NCBI GenBank assembly: GCA_036346395.1
Contig: CM070601.1
Coordinates: 6,145,383 to 6,209,382, forward strand
Direction of reading: 5' to 3'
DNA from: Hsuehochloa calcarea
Taxonomy: Eukaryota; Streptophyta; Magnoliopsida; Poales; Poaceae
DNA length: 64,000 nt
In this document: in pieces, positions 1 to 12,000 of the stretch
Layout: each line of letters starts with the position of its first letter
Numbering within the stretch: position 1 is the stretch's first letter
Notes under the pieces: model-generated
The model's database searches: none
The model's input: only the letters and a program-made list of their open reading frames with translations
Told to the model about the DNA's origin: nothing
Position numbers and translations under genes: made by a program

Positions 1-23
1 AAAAGGATTTGATGAGCACATAC

Positions 24-3000
24 CACTGTGGCAATATTATACTTGGTTGCAGAGCAAACACCTTCGTAAGGAAGTGTAACACCTTTGTAAAGAAGTGTAA
101 TGTCAAGGGGAGATGCAATGCCAACCAATGCTTCGGACATGGTGGCCTGACTTTCGTCGCCACCCAGCCAGTTCTTCAAAACTGCAACACAGTAGCAAGA
201 ACAAAGAAGAAACGAAACAAAATGGGCATGTAAAAGTAACTCACACCCCAGAGGAAATCATCTAGTTGCCTTATATGGTGTTAAAATTCAAGTCACATAT
301 ACTTCACTTTTTTCCCTATATTTTCAGTTGGACATGTATCTCATTTATTTACTTTTTCATTTGTTAGGATAATGATTCACATGAAGCTCATTACTGTAGT
401 TTTGCTGTTGCTATTTTCAACTTATTCTTAACTAGCAACAATCAGAGTAGGTTTATATATCTCCAGTGTAGTCTTTCTGTATAGGGAGTAAAAAAGCACA
501 GAAGTTCACATTGCAGTGCGGTCTTTCTGTAAAGGGAGAGAAAAGAACACAGAAGTTCAAACAAACAAATTTACCTATTGTGTAGAAGTGTGGTCTGTTT
601 GAAAGGCAAAAATCGATATGCTTGGCACTTCCAGAACACTTCTTGCATTTGTTCTCAAAGTCTGACTGCCGATCCATTAGCACTGGAATCTGTGCAAAGG
701 ACTCAATCTGAAAACAAAAAGAAACCAAGACAAACTCTAGTTTAGACCTAATACTTGTTAGCTCACTTTCACATCATTATATCCACCTATACAAGGTTGA
801 AAGAGTAGGGAAATCCGGAAATGCACAAGCGTATGGCACACCTTTGTTGATTGAGGTGAACTTGCATCAAGTTCATGGAAAATCGAAGTATATTCTTCAC
901 CAAACCACTCCCCACAGCTGCAGCTCATAAGTTGCTTCAATTTTATCCCAAAAAGATCATGTGCTCGACATATGAAACCTGTGCAGCTGGTTGGATCTAT
1001 TACCACTCTCTCAATCTTGCCGTTGGATGCAAAATGCCTGTAAGTTTCAGACTTATGCAATCCCTCGAGAATCATTGCCATAATTTCAGATGCAAAATTT
1101 CTTCCAACCTGCAACTGAGATTACTCCACCGGGTTTAACTTTGTGAAGAAATAAAAATGTTCATGCAGCATCAAATAGAACTGAAGGAGGATACAGATAT
1201 TAGTAGTCTCTAACGTTGTTTCAATACTTTTACAAGTCCATCAAAAGAAACAAATAAGAAAAGCTAAAGAAGCTTACAAGCGAAAAACGTGACAATAACC
1301 GATCTAAGTTTGCTCATTTTTGTGCTTACGCAAAACATCAATGTGCATACATAATAACAAACAAGAAAACCAAATTAATTCTGATATGAAATATTGAAAA
1401 AGAAAGCAATGTTGAAACGCTTGCATTTCAAGGTTAGGAATGTTTCATCCTATGAACTGTAAAGGTACCGCAATCATCATAAAGGAACGAAGTGATGAAC
1501 TAAGGCAAACAAAATAAAAGCAAGGTAACATCAGCAGTAAACCAAATTACGATGTTAATTGTTCTAATGAAATGAACCTACGAAGCTGTAAGATGGTATT
1601 GCAAGTATACCTTTTGAAATATATTGCTGTCATCTACAATTTTGCACAAAGTGGTCTTCACATCAGTTAGCAAAAGAGTCATTCGGTAGTGTTCATTTTT
1701 TTCACATGCAGAGAAGATCTCATATAGTTGTTCATTAATGCAGGGGTCCTCGTGCATCAAGTTGAAGCAGGCAGGTGGTCTCCTTAGAAATTCATTGCGG
1801 AAACGCCTCAAATTCCACAATGACTGCGCAGATTTATAGGAAATTAGAAACAAGTATATGACAAAGCACATAGCCATATACAAGTTTCAGCTACCTGTAC
1901 GATCACATTCAAGAAAAACAGATCTTCGTCAGCATTATTCTTTTTTAGAACATCAACACTTTTTTGATAGTTGGAAATGCTTGCCGTTTCCTCATCAGAT
2001 TGGGCAGATGTTCCTGTTTGTGAGATTGTCAGTCAGAAAAAATATTTTTTTCTGCATTATCGAACATATTTCAAAATTAATAGCAGGTTGTTTTGGTCTA
2101 GCACATGACTAAACTATGTAATTGTCAACAGATGAAAACAGTTGTCACATTAGAGATATATTCACTTGTGCAGCTAATAACTCTAAGGGGGCTTATCTGC
2201 TATCAGGAACAGTTACATCATAAGAAGCTTTTTTCTTTCGGGTACGAAATGTTGCTTTTCCTGTAACATGGTGACGCTGCACACTTTTTCGCCATCAAAT
2301 AAGCAATCGCACAATGCTATTAACTAGGATGAATTTCCACAAATGGTAGACAAGGATTCTTCATTGCAGATTTAATATTAAGAGTTCAATTACCATCTAA
2401 GCACAAGTATATTCACTCCCTTTCTCATGATCTAAAATTAAACTTTGTTGTATTTGCAGTTTTGCACGGAACTCATGTAAGTTGAATCTTGTTAAGTAGT
2501 TGGCAGGAGGTCCTGAAGTGGATGCAGTACATTTTGTTCAGCAAATGCACAAACCAAGCAAGATCTTAATTGAATAAAGGCATGTCACATGGAGATAGGA
2601 CAAAACCACCCGAGTATTATAATATTACAACAATAGCTCACTGAAAACAATACAATGTTATCAAAATAAATAAATAAAACGAATTACTAGGATGAATTTT
2701 CATCCCAACCATAGAGGCCATAGGGACTTGCCCTCTAGGTTATGTAAATTATTGTGTCCAAGCCATCGTATGGATAATCCCATAGTTCAAAGCGCAATAT
2801 AGTTTACATGTGTAGAAAGATTTGTTAAGATATTGCACATATAGCATAGTCTCAGATAGAGGTGGAAAAAAGTTTGAAACTCACAAGCCGTCTCGACTCG
2901 TTAAGAACTCAGCTCAAACTCGTGTCATAACTGAGCCGAGCCGAGCCGAGCAGCATATTTTGCCCATTAGCATAATGAGCCGAGTCACGAGTTACCACCT

Positions 3001-6000
3001 CCCCCCGGCACCTCCGCCCTCCTCCCGCCCCCTCTGCCTCCGGTATCTGGCCGCCTCCTATGCCGATGCTGCCATACGCCTCCGCCGGACACCCGGGATC
3101 CCAGCCGCCTCCTCCTGGCCACTCCGCCCGCCCAACCGCACGGTGCCCCGGCCACCTCGAGCTCGCAAGCCAGCTCGAGCCCTTTTGTCAAACCAAGCCG
3201 AGCGGGATTTTTTGCTTGTTTGCTTAACTAACCGAGCCAAATTGCTTAACGAGTTTGGCCGAGTCGAGCCAAGCCGAGCCGGCTCGTTATTCACCCTTAG
3301 AACAGACTAAGAATACGATTTGTCAAGAGATTGAACACATAACAGAGTCGGACAAACAAACTAAGAGCGGCTTTATATGGATTGTACCAAGATTAATGTA
3401 GCTCAGATATAGTAAATTTGTTATGACACCAAAATAAAAACGAAGCCACATGAAAGGTTATTTTCACACGACTTCAAGAATTCATTTCTATTAGCTCAGA
3501 TATTAGAAATTCTCACATTCTCAAAACGGAGAGCTTGAGATATAAGTCATGCATGCGTTCATATCCTTAGAATTACTAAGATGCAGGTAGGTCAGATATG
3601 TTATGATTGTTGCTTGTATTATCAGGAGGCCAATGGGCCTATATATATACAGATACAGGTTACAGATAAGGAAACCGAAATAAAGCTAGAGTCCTACTCT
3701 AACACTGATATATCTCTAATTATATCTCTAACACCCCCCCTCAAACTCATGGTGGATCAACAACACTGAGTTTGGAGAGGTAGAAGCCGTGCTGTGCGCG
3801 AGTCTGGGCCTTCGTGAAGAAATCCGCTATCCAAGCTCTAAAGGCACATCTTCAAGAGCAATCACCGATCATGCACACAAGACCTCATGAAGGAAGCATC
3901 AACACCAATATGCTTGGTGAGCTCATGCTTCACGTGGTCACGCACATCTTGATAGCACTGCATCGTGTCGACAAAAGAGGAGCCGGTAGTAATGTGAAAC
4001 ACCAAAATCCTCAAGTAACCACCGTAGCCAAGTAATCTCTGCTGTCAAGAGAGCCATAGCTCGCAACTCAGCCTCTGCACTCGAACGGGACACTGCAGTC
4101 TGTTTCTTCGTCTTCCAGGCAATAAGCGAACCACCAAGAAAACACAAGAAGAGAGATAGACCGCGATCGGAGGATCACCGCCCAAGTAGCATCCGAATAA
4201 GCTGAAGTCAGAATGCAGTGGAGCATGGAAAGAAGAGACGGCGAGAGATAGTCCCACGAAGGTATCGCAGAACTCGAAGAAGGTGGCTGTAGTGGACCTG
4301 AGTGGGAGCAGAAACAAACTGACTCAGAATGTGAACTGGATAAGTGATATCCGGACGAGTAACAGCAAGGTAGACAAGACTCCCAACAAGATGGCGATAG
4401 CGAGTCGGATCAGAAAGAGGCTCGCCATCAGAGGGTCGGAGGTGAACATTGAGCTCCATAGGAGTCTCAACAGGACGCTGATCAGTGAGGGAGGCGCGAT
4501 CAAGAAGATCCTGAATATACTTCTCTTGGGACATAAAGAAACCATCCGGAGTGGAAGTAACCTCAATCCCAAGGAAGTAACGAAGAGGACCAAGATCCGA
4601 CATAAGGAACTGCTCACTAAGACGAGCCTTGACAAAGGCAATGTACTCAGAATCATCTCCGGTAATGATCATATCATCAACATACAGAAGGAGAAGAGTC
4701 CGACCACGAGACGAAGTGTGGACAAAGAGCGCAGGATCATGATCACTTGCTGAAAAACCAGCAGCAGTGACCACAGAGGAGAAGCGCTCAAACCAGGCAC
4801 GAGGGGCTTGCTTAAGGCCATAGAGAGAGCGACGAAGGCGACAGACCATGCCCTCAGGAACAGAATACCCAGGTGGCGGATGCATGTAGACCTCCTCACG
4901 CAACTCGCCATTAAGAAAGGCATTCTTGACATCAAGTTGAGAAACAGACCAGTGGCGAACAGACGCCACCGAAAGAAGAGTGCGGACAGTGGTCATGTGG
5001 GCCACAGGAGCAAAAGTCTCGTCGTAGTCACGACCATACTCCTGCTGGAAGCCACGAGCAACAAGACGCGCCTTATAGCGCTCAAGAGAGCCATCAGAGC
5101 GAGTCTTAATCTTATAGACCCACTTACATGTGATGGGACGAGAGTGAGATGGAAAAGGAACAAGATCCCAAGTACCAGTACGCTCGAGGGCCGCAATCTC
5201 CTCGGCCATGGCATGCTGCCACTCAGGATGAGTAACAGCATCCCGGTAGGAGGCAGGCTCACAAGTAGCTGCGCCAGCAAAGGCAAAACGGGCAGGGGGC
5301 CGGATCGACTGGCGATCGCGGAGAGCGTAGCGAGGAGAAGACGGCCCATCAGGGGAAGATGAAACATCAGAAGAAGATGAAACATCAGGAGAAGTGGTCT
5401 CATCTGGAAGATCCTCAATACGAGGTCGACGAGTGTAGACGAGTGTAGTGGGGGGAGCCTGAGGAGCCGCAGGAGACGAAACAGGCGGCGACAATGGCGG
5501 AGAGGCCACAGGAGAAATATGTGGAGACGAGATAGGTGTATCTGGAAAGGTCAAAAAAGACAGAGACTCCACAGAGGAAGTCGAAGGAGAGACAGGACGT
5601 GGGTAGAAGGGACGGGACTCGTCGAAAGTCACATCCCGAGAGATCCGCATCCGTCGACCAACAGGATCCCAGCACCGATAGCCTTTGTGCTCGGCACTGT
5701 ATCCCAAAAAAACACACTCAATGGACTGAGCAGTCAGTTTGGTGCGTTCTCGAGGGGCGAGGAGAACGTAGCAAACGCAACCAAACAGACGAAGGGCAGA
5801 GTAGTCAGGAAGGAGACCACAGAGACGCTCAATAGGATTGCGCTCAAGAGCGTAAGAAGGCTGGATGTTGACGAGATAGGTGGCAGTGGAAACAGCCTCC
5901 GCCCAAAAGTGAGGTGGAATAGAGGCGGCAATCATCAGTGCACGAGCCGACTCAAGGAGGTGACGATGCTTGCGCTCAGCAACACCATTCTGAGCATGAG

Positions 6001-9000
6001 CACCAGGACAAGAGAACTGAGCGAGAGTGCCCTGCTCAGCAAGGAAACTGCGTAGGTGATGAGAGAGGTACTCGCCAGCAGAGTCAGCACGAAAGACACG
6101 AATAGGAGTGGAGAACTGTGTGCGAACCATAGTGGCAAACTGTTTATAGATAGACAAGACCTCACTACGAGAAGACATGAAATATATCCAAGTGTGGCGA
6201 GAGAAATCATCTATAAATATGATATAGTATCGATGACCCCCTTTCGAAACAAAGGGAGCCGGACCCCAAACATCTGAATGAACAAGATCAAATGGACGTT
6301 GAGACACTGACTCACTATGAGGATAAGGAAGCTGAAGCTGTTTGCCTAACTTACATTACGACAATGTAGAGACGTCTCTCCGAGGCAGACCCGAAGACCA
6401 CGACGAACTAAAGGCGCAGACGAGAGCCACAGATGGCCAAGACGGTGATGCCATTGTTGGAAAGAGCCGGAGACGGAGTGGCAGAGGCGGAGAGGCGGCG
6501 GCGACGGTGGCGCGGAAGGAAGGTGAAGCGGTCAAGCTCCCGAGACGCTGCGAGTCAAGGCGCCGAGGCCGAACCAACGAGCTCCGTGTGGCGGTCCTGA
6601 ACACAACAAGAATCAGAGTCGAGAATGATCCGATAACAAAAGATAGAGTGGAAGAATCGGAAGTCATGTGGAAGGATGCTCCGAATCAAGGATCCACGGG
6701 AGGTACATGCGTGTAGGAGGTGGTTTCTCGGTGCAGAAGAGTCGGTCGCAGAACTCGCAGAACACGCCGAGGAAGACCCAAGCGGCAAGCGATCGTCAAG
6801 TCCGCTATCTCTCGCTCGAGAGAAAACGCGAAGTAGTCGATGCGACGTCGATGTAGAGAGTGCGGTGCGGTGCTAGTAGAAGAACGGCGTGAAATATGCC
6901 GTTGTTCTTGTAGCACCGAGACTCAATGTGGCCGATCTTGTCGCGAGAGGGAGCGGCGGGACGACCACCGCCGATGGAGGCGGCCACCACCACTGTGGCG
7001 GCCATTGGAGGAGGAGGCGCGACCAAGCGTGAAGTAGTCGGTGTAGTAGGTGTACGGCGGCGAGCACGGAGGGGTGTGGCATCGACCGGCACCACTCGAC
7101 GAGTCTCCTCGCACGTATCTCGGTAAGGGCCTCGAAGAGTGACACGAGGTGGCGTGCAAGTAGTGGGCACGCCTGCTCGAACTCGGGGCGGCGAGTAAGG
7201 AACTCGTGACACGCGCGAAACTCTGTGTCGCGACCCAAGCGGCATGAGCAGAACGCGCGCCGCAGTGCGAAGAGAGTCGATTGACGCGATCTGCGAACTC
7301 GAGCGTAGAAGGCGTCAGCGGTAGCATCACCGCCAAGAGAGTGCTCTGACGAACTCACGACAAGTAGAGGCATCTCGGAGGGTTCGAATTGTCGAAGATG
7401 AGTCCACATCCGACACCGATGAAAATCCACAATCTCGTAAGAAAAGCGAGGTGAACATCGGCGATGAAGGCAGCGGCGACGAGCGTCGTCGTCGCACACC
7501 GAGTGTAGGTAGTCAAGCGATCCATGTAGGAGTCGAGCCTCTTGGTAGGCGAGGCGCCTTCTCATCGCAAGGCCAGCAGACTCAATAGTAGCCTTGTCCG
7601 TTTGGGGAAGCAACAGCGAGGGCCGTCGGAGGAGTAGGGCATGGCGGACGGTCACATCGCCGAGAGGACGCCCAAAGACGAAGACCACGATATGGATGCG
7701 CATGTGAGACACGGTCGGTGTAGTTAACACCGTCGAAGATCACCGGCGAGGAGGGAAACGGTACCCATTGGTAGCGGCGGGCGGCGCGGCGACCAAGGTA
7801 ACGTAGTCTAATAAGCGGCCGACGACGCGCGATTAGACCAACGTTTTTGCTCTTTTTTCTTGCTCCTTTAAAAGACCGGCCGATTCTAATCGCCCGATCT
7901 AACGGAAACCTCGTGACTAGGGTTTCCACTGCGATAGCCGGCGGCGGCGCGGATGTCTGATAGCCGCGGCGGCGGCGTCGTCGTCGGCGGCGGCTCGCGC
8001 GGCGGCAGCTTCGAGCGGCTTCGAGCGGCGGCGCGTCTCCCGAGGCGGCAGCTTCGAAGCGGCGGAACCGGCGGCGGCGTTCGGCGGCGCGCTCCCGAGG
8101 CGGCAGCGGCTTCGAGCGGCGGCGGGCGTCTCGGCGGCAGCTGCTTCCCGAGCGGACTTCTCGCGGCGGCGGGGCCCGAGCCGAGTTCGCCTTCAACTCG
8201 GTCAACTTCTCCGACCGAAAGTCTTGCGGATCGAGATCGCCGCCGGAACGACGCACGGGGCCAAAGGCGCCGCCGGCGAGCCGCCTCGCCGCCGATCGGG
8301 CGTGCACCGCAAGCGCCCCCGGGAGGAGCTCCGCCGCGAGAAAGAATTCAAGTCGATTGCGCAAGGCGAGGAAGCCGGAGGCCGACGGAGCGGCGAGGAA
8401 GCCGAAGGCCGACGGAGCGGCAGTGGAGTTGCACGAGGAGGTAACCCTAATGCTCTGATACCATGTTATGATTGTTGTTTGTATTATCAGGAGGCCAATG
8501 AGCCTATATATATACAGATACAGGTTACAGATAAGGAAACCGAAATAAAGCTAGAGTCCTACTCTAACACTGATATATCTCTAATTATATCTCTAACAAG
8601 ATATAGTTTGTTTGTTATGACACCAAAAGAAAAATGAAGCAAACTGAAGAGCCATTTTCACATGACGCCAAGAATTCATGGCAATGTCTGCTAAAATGGA
8701 ATATGGACGCTTGGACAGCACTGTGAAACCACTATAAATTCTTACAATCTCCAAAACAGAGAGCTTGAAATAAGACATGCATGCATGCATTCATATTATT
8801 TTAGAATTAATTTATGTCCTAATTCTACACATGCTGCAACATCCCTTTTCCCGTTTGAATTACATGACTGTACCTAATAAATGTGAAGCAGTATTTCCTG
8901 TAATGTAATCTTGGTCACTTGAGCTGGGCAGAGAAGTTCCTTTCAGGCTGTCATGGTTTAGATATGCCTCCACATTTTCTGGTGCTGCATCTAGTTTGTT

Positions 9001-12000
9001 TCCATCTTCTACCATTTCAATTGGTAGATCTGACGGTTTTTCGGTTACCATGGCACCAGAATCATTTTCTGGTGTTGCATATGCCTTTCCATCTACCATT
9101 TCAATTGGTGGATCTGACGGTCTTACGTTTACCATGACACCAGAATTATCGTCTTCAACATGAACCTCACTGCACCAGTAATAAAAATTGTGAGCTCCCA
9201 TGTGTATTTAAGAAAGAAAATAGGGGGAAAAAATCTACAAACCAACTTGCATTTTCTTAAAGAGTCTAAAAAAGATCACAAACAGAAAGCAACCAGAGCC
9301 ACAGTGACAACAGTCTGATAATAAAATATAACTTTCTTCCAATATCAAGATCATATCAACAAGTAATGGTTTTGCATGAAAAACGTGTGTTTCAAAAACA
9401 AGAAAGTGGAGTGGAGGTTGTGATGCTGGCTTCGAGTTTATGTAAAAATAATCATTTCTTGATGTTATCACAGAAGTAGAGATTATCACATATCAGGGGA
9501 AAGCATTCATAAGGAAATGAGAGCTATGCCCAAAAGCAAATGGTTAATTTGCATGTATATTGTACTCTTGGTTGTCGAAGAACAGTTTTCAATATGATGA
9601 AAATAGCCAGTAGCTTTCTAGAAGAGAAGTAATGTGAACACACTCACTCCAAAATACTAGCTAAAGTTTACCAGATCGTTGCTAATTTCAAGCTGAAAAT
9701 ATGTATGCTCGAGTATCTCAAACATTGATGCTAATTATCTTGAGTCACTATTTTTCCATTTATCAGTTGTCATAATTTTTTATCATAAGGAACAGAGAGC
9801 TCAACTCAACTATGAAGTGCTGAGGGTACAAATAATCTTGCCATAACATTCAATCACCAAATACTGTCTAGTGTCTACAACACATGGTATTGTGCAAATG
9901 TGCATCTTAGGAATTCCATGGGTTAGAAATCTCATATTCTCAATTGGCACAGCCTGTCTCAGCTAAACAGAATCTCCAAATAGATATGTTTCTATTTATT
10001 AAGAAACTGAAGGAATTGCATTACATGCACTTATTCGTTCTATACATCTGATCACTTTATAAAGAAAAAGAAAGTTAAAGAACTTCAATAAGTGAATCAT
10101 AAATTAACTAAAACAAGAAAGAAGTTTGTTGAGATATTGGACAAGAAACAGATGAAAACAAACTATAAGACAGGCTGTCACGTATCAAGTGAATTACTAT
10201 TTAAAAAAACAGTAGTCCTACTCCTGCCAGACAATAACAAAAAAAGAATAGACTGCAGTATTCGTACCTTTTTGTATGTTCTTCGTCCTTCTTTGATGTG
10301 TCATCTGAGAATGAAGGCTGAAAGGAATTTCACTGTGTTAGTTCAATTAAAGTTATTCAAAAAAGACTTAGAAGTTAGAATTAAGTAAGAAAAATCAATG
10401 AAACAACATTACATCTTAGGAATTTGTTCCAAGAAAATAGTTAGAAAGACATTTAGTAAAAACTCTAAATATAGACAAAAACAACCTTCAGGTTCTTTAT
10501 CTGTTGGTCGTCTCCACTTTTATGGTCTGTAATGTCTGCATGAGACGGCTTTGAGCCATATTCCACAGTGGTATTGCTGCCAGGGGCATCAGCAACATCA
10601 GGAAATATCGCGTCAATATCAGCATCACCAATTCTCTTACTGGCAATATTTGCATCTTCATTCATGCATTTTATTAATTTACTCTGCAAAAGTTGTTATA
10701 GCCTTGTAGGTCAGTACACAGTATGAGCAAGCAAACGGATAAGTAGACATAAACAAGGAACTCCAGATGTAGACAAACCCATAGGAATGATTTAGCAAGG
10801 GGCAAGATGACTTCACGATAATCCAAAACAGAAATCTCGAGGAAATTATGGCACAAGTCCTGGATTTCAGGACGAACCTTATCAAACTGCAATGTAAAAA
10901 CAAGTCGAAAATTAGTCCCATACAGACAACTGTCAGCACGAGAATGAACCCAACGAAGAAACAGTAAGTCGACACGAGCATACAAAAGAAAAAATTGCCA
11001 GACCTCAGTGCTTGATCTATCTGCTGGCAAATTATTCAACTTTTGCTTGATCTTCTCTAGGATCTCATTCCCTTTTGTGCATTTGTCCTCTCGTATTTCA
11101 GGAAATGACTGCGTTTCAATTCCACTAGATGGCAGAAGAAACAAGCATTCGAACATATAATCCGTCTTTTTGAAATGGAAGGTGTAATGCTCGTCCGAAT
11201 CTTGACAGACAGATATCTCATCCAAGGAATAATCACCCTCTGATGTATCGTCACCACTCAGTTTTGGATCTAACACTGACTGCAGCTTCGACAAGACTTT
11301 CGCTGCTGGGTGCTTGCACATGTGTCGGAAGAACGAATCGGCGTCCGGCAACTTCTTGCCAACACAAATGGGGCAAATCCAGAACCTCCATGACCTATTT
11401 TTCTTGACATAGCTCAGTGCATCAGATATGGTCCTTGCAGCCCCGTGGTCGTCTTCATAAACTTCATCGTAGTACTCATGCAGCGTATCGAGCCTCACTG
11501 AAAGGAATTCGTCCTGCTTGTCGCTTGTCATGGAGCACCAGTAATCTTTAGCCACCAACAAGAGCTTCTTGAGTAAGCCCTCGAGCTCTCTGCAGACAGA
11601 AGATACCCTATCTTCGTACTCCTCTCCATTGACAGATCCAGGAGGTACGTCCTCGTCGCCAGGGTCAAGAGTGGACTCCATGCAAATCGCCCGGCGGCAC
11701 TCCATTTCCGCAGCATCATACAAACCCAGGATGAAACAGATCTTCGCGCGGAACATGGCGAGCACGAGCGAGGAGTCGAACCTGTTTGCTGCCTTGTTCA
11801 TGTCGACGCGGATGCGATCCAGAAACAGCCTCTTGTCAATGTTCGCGTCAAGGCCGCGCGCGAACTTCAGGTTCATGTATCCGTGGAAGCACTGCGCACG
11901 CGGTGAGTAGTTGTAGCGCTCGGCGAGCACCTTCGCCCTCTTGAGCGCCTTGGCCGCCCCCTCGCGCTTGCTGATGTCGAGCACCTCGCGGACGGCGTCG

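Larger units (their letters stand above)
3599..8598 (-). mobile_element. Copia LTR retrotransposon 1 (5000 bp, young LTRs) in an intron of gene A
   Basis: LTRs of 135 bp at 8464-8598 (5') and 3599-3733 (3') begin TGTTATGATT and end TCTAACA. They differ at only two positions, both transitions. A perfect 5-bp target duplication AGATA lies at 3594-3598 and 8599-8603. The primer-binding site abuts the 5' LTR and a purine tract abuts the 3' LTR. The domain order gag, protease, integrase, RT, RNase H places it in Copia. The element has the same orientation as gene A. Despite the young LTRs, gag, protease and RNase H carry frameshifts, so it is not autonomous. Confidence 0.95.
2014..8873 (-). other. 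Large intron of gene A carrying a Copia element and a hAT-like element
   Basis: The phase-1 donor beside 8874 and the acceptor beside 2013 restore an uninterrupted codon, so everything between is intronic. About 5.0 kb of it is the Copia element at 3599-8598. A hAT-like element lies at 2857-3299. The remainder (2014-2856, 3300-3598, 8599-8873) is AT-rich with no further gene. Confidence 0.75.

Noticed and set aside
2849..3307. 8-bp target duplication for the hAT-like element at 2857-3299
   Set aside because: The flanks GTCTCAGA and GAACAGAC do not match as direct repeats.
4808..5362. Plus-strand 184-codon frame
   Set aside because: Antisense of the integrase/RT frame of Copia element 1.
7582..8364. 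260-codon Arg-rich frame and its plus-strand counterparts
   Set aside because: Product of CGG/GCC triplet composition in the leader and gag region of Copia element 1.
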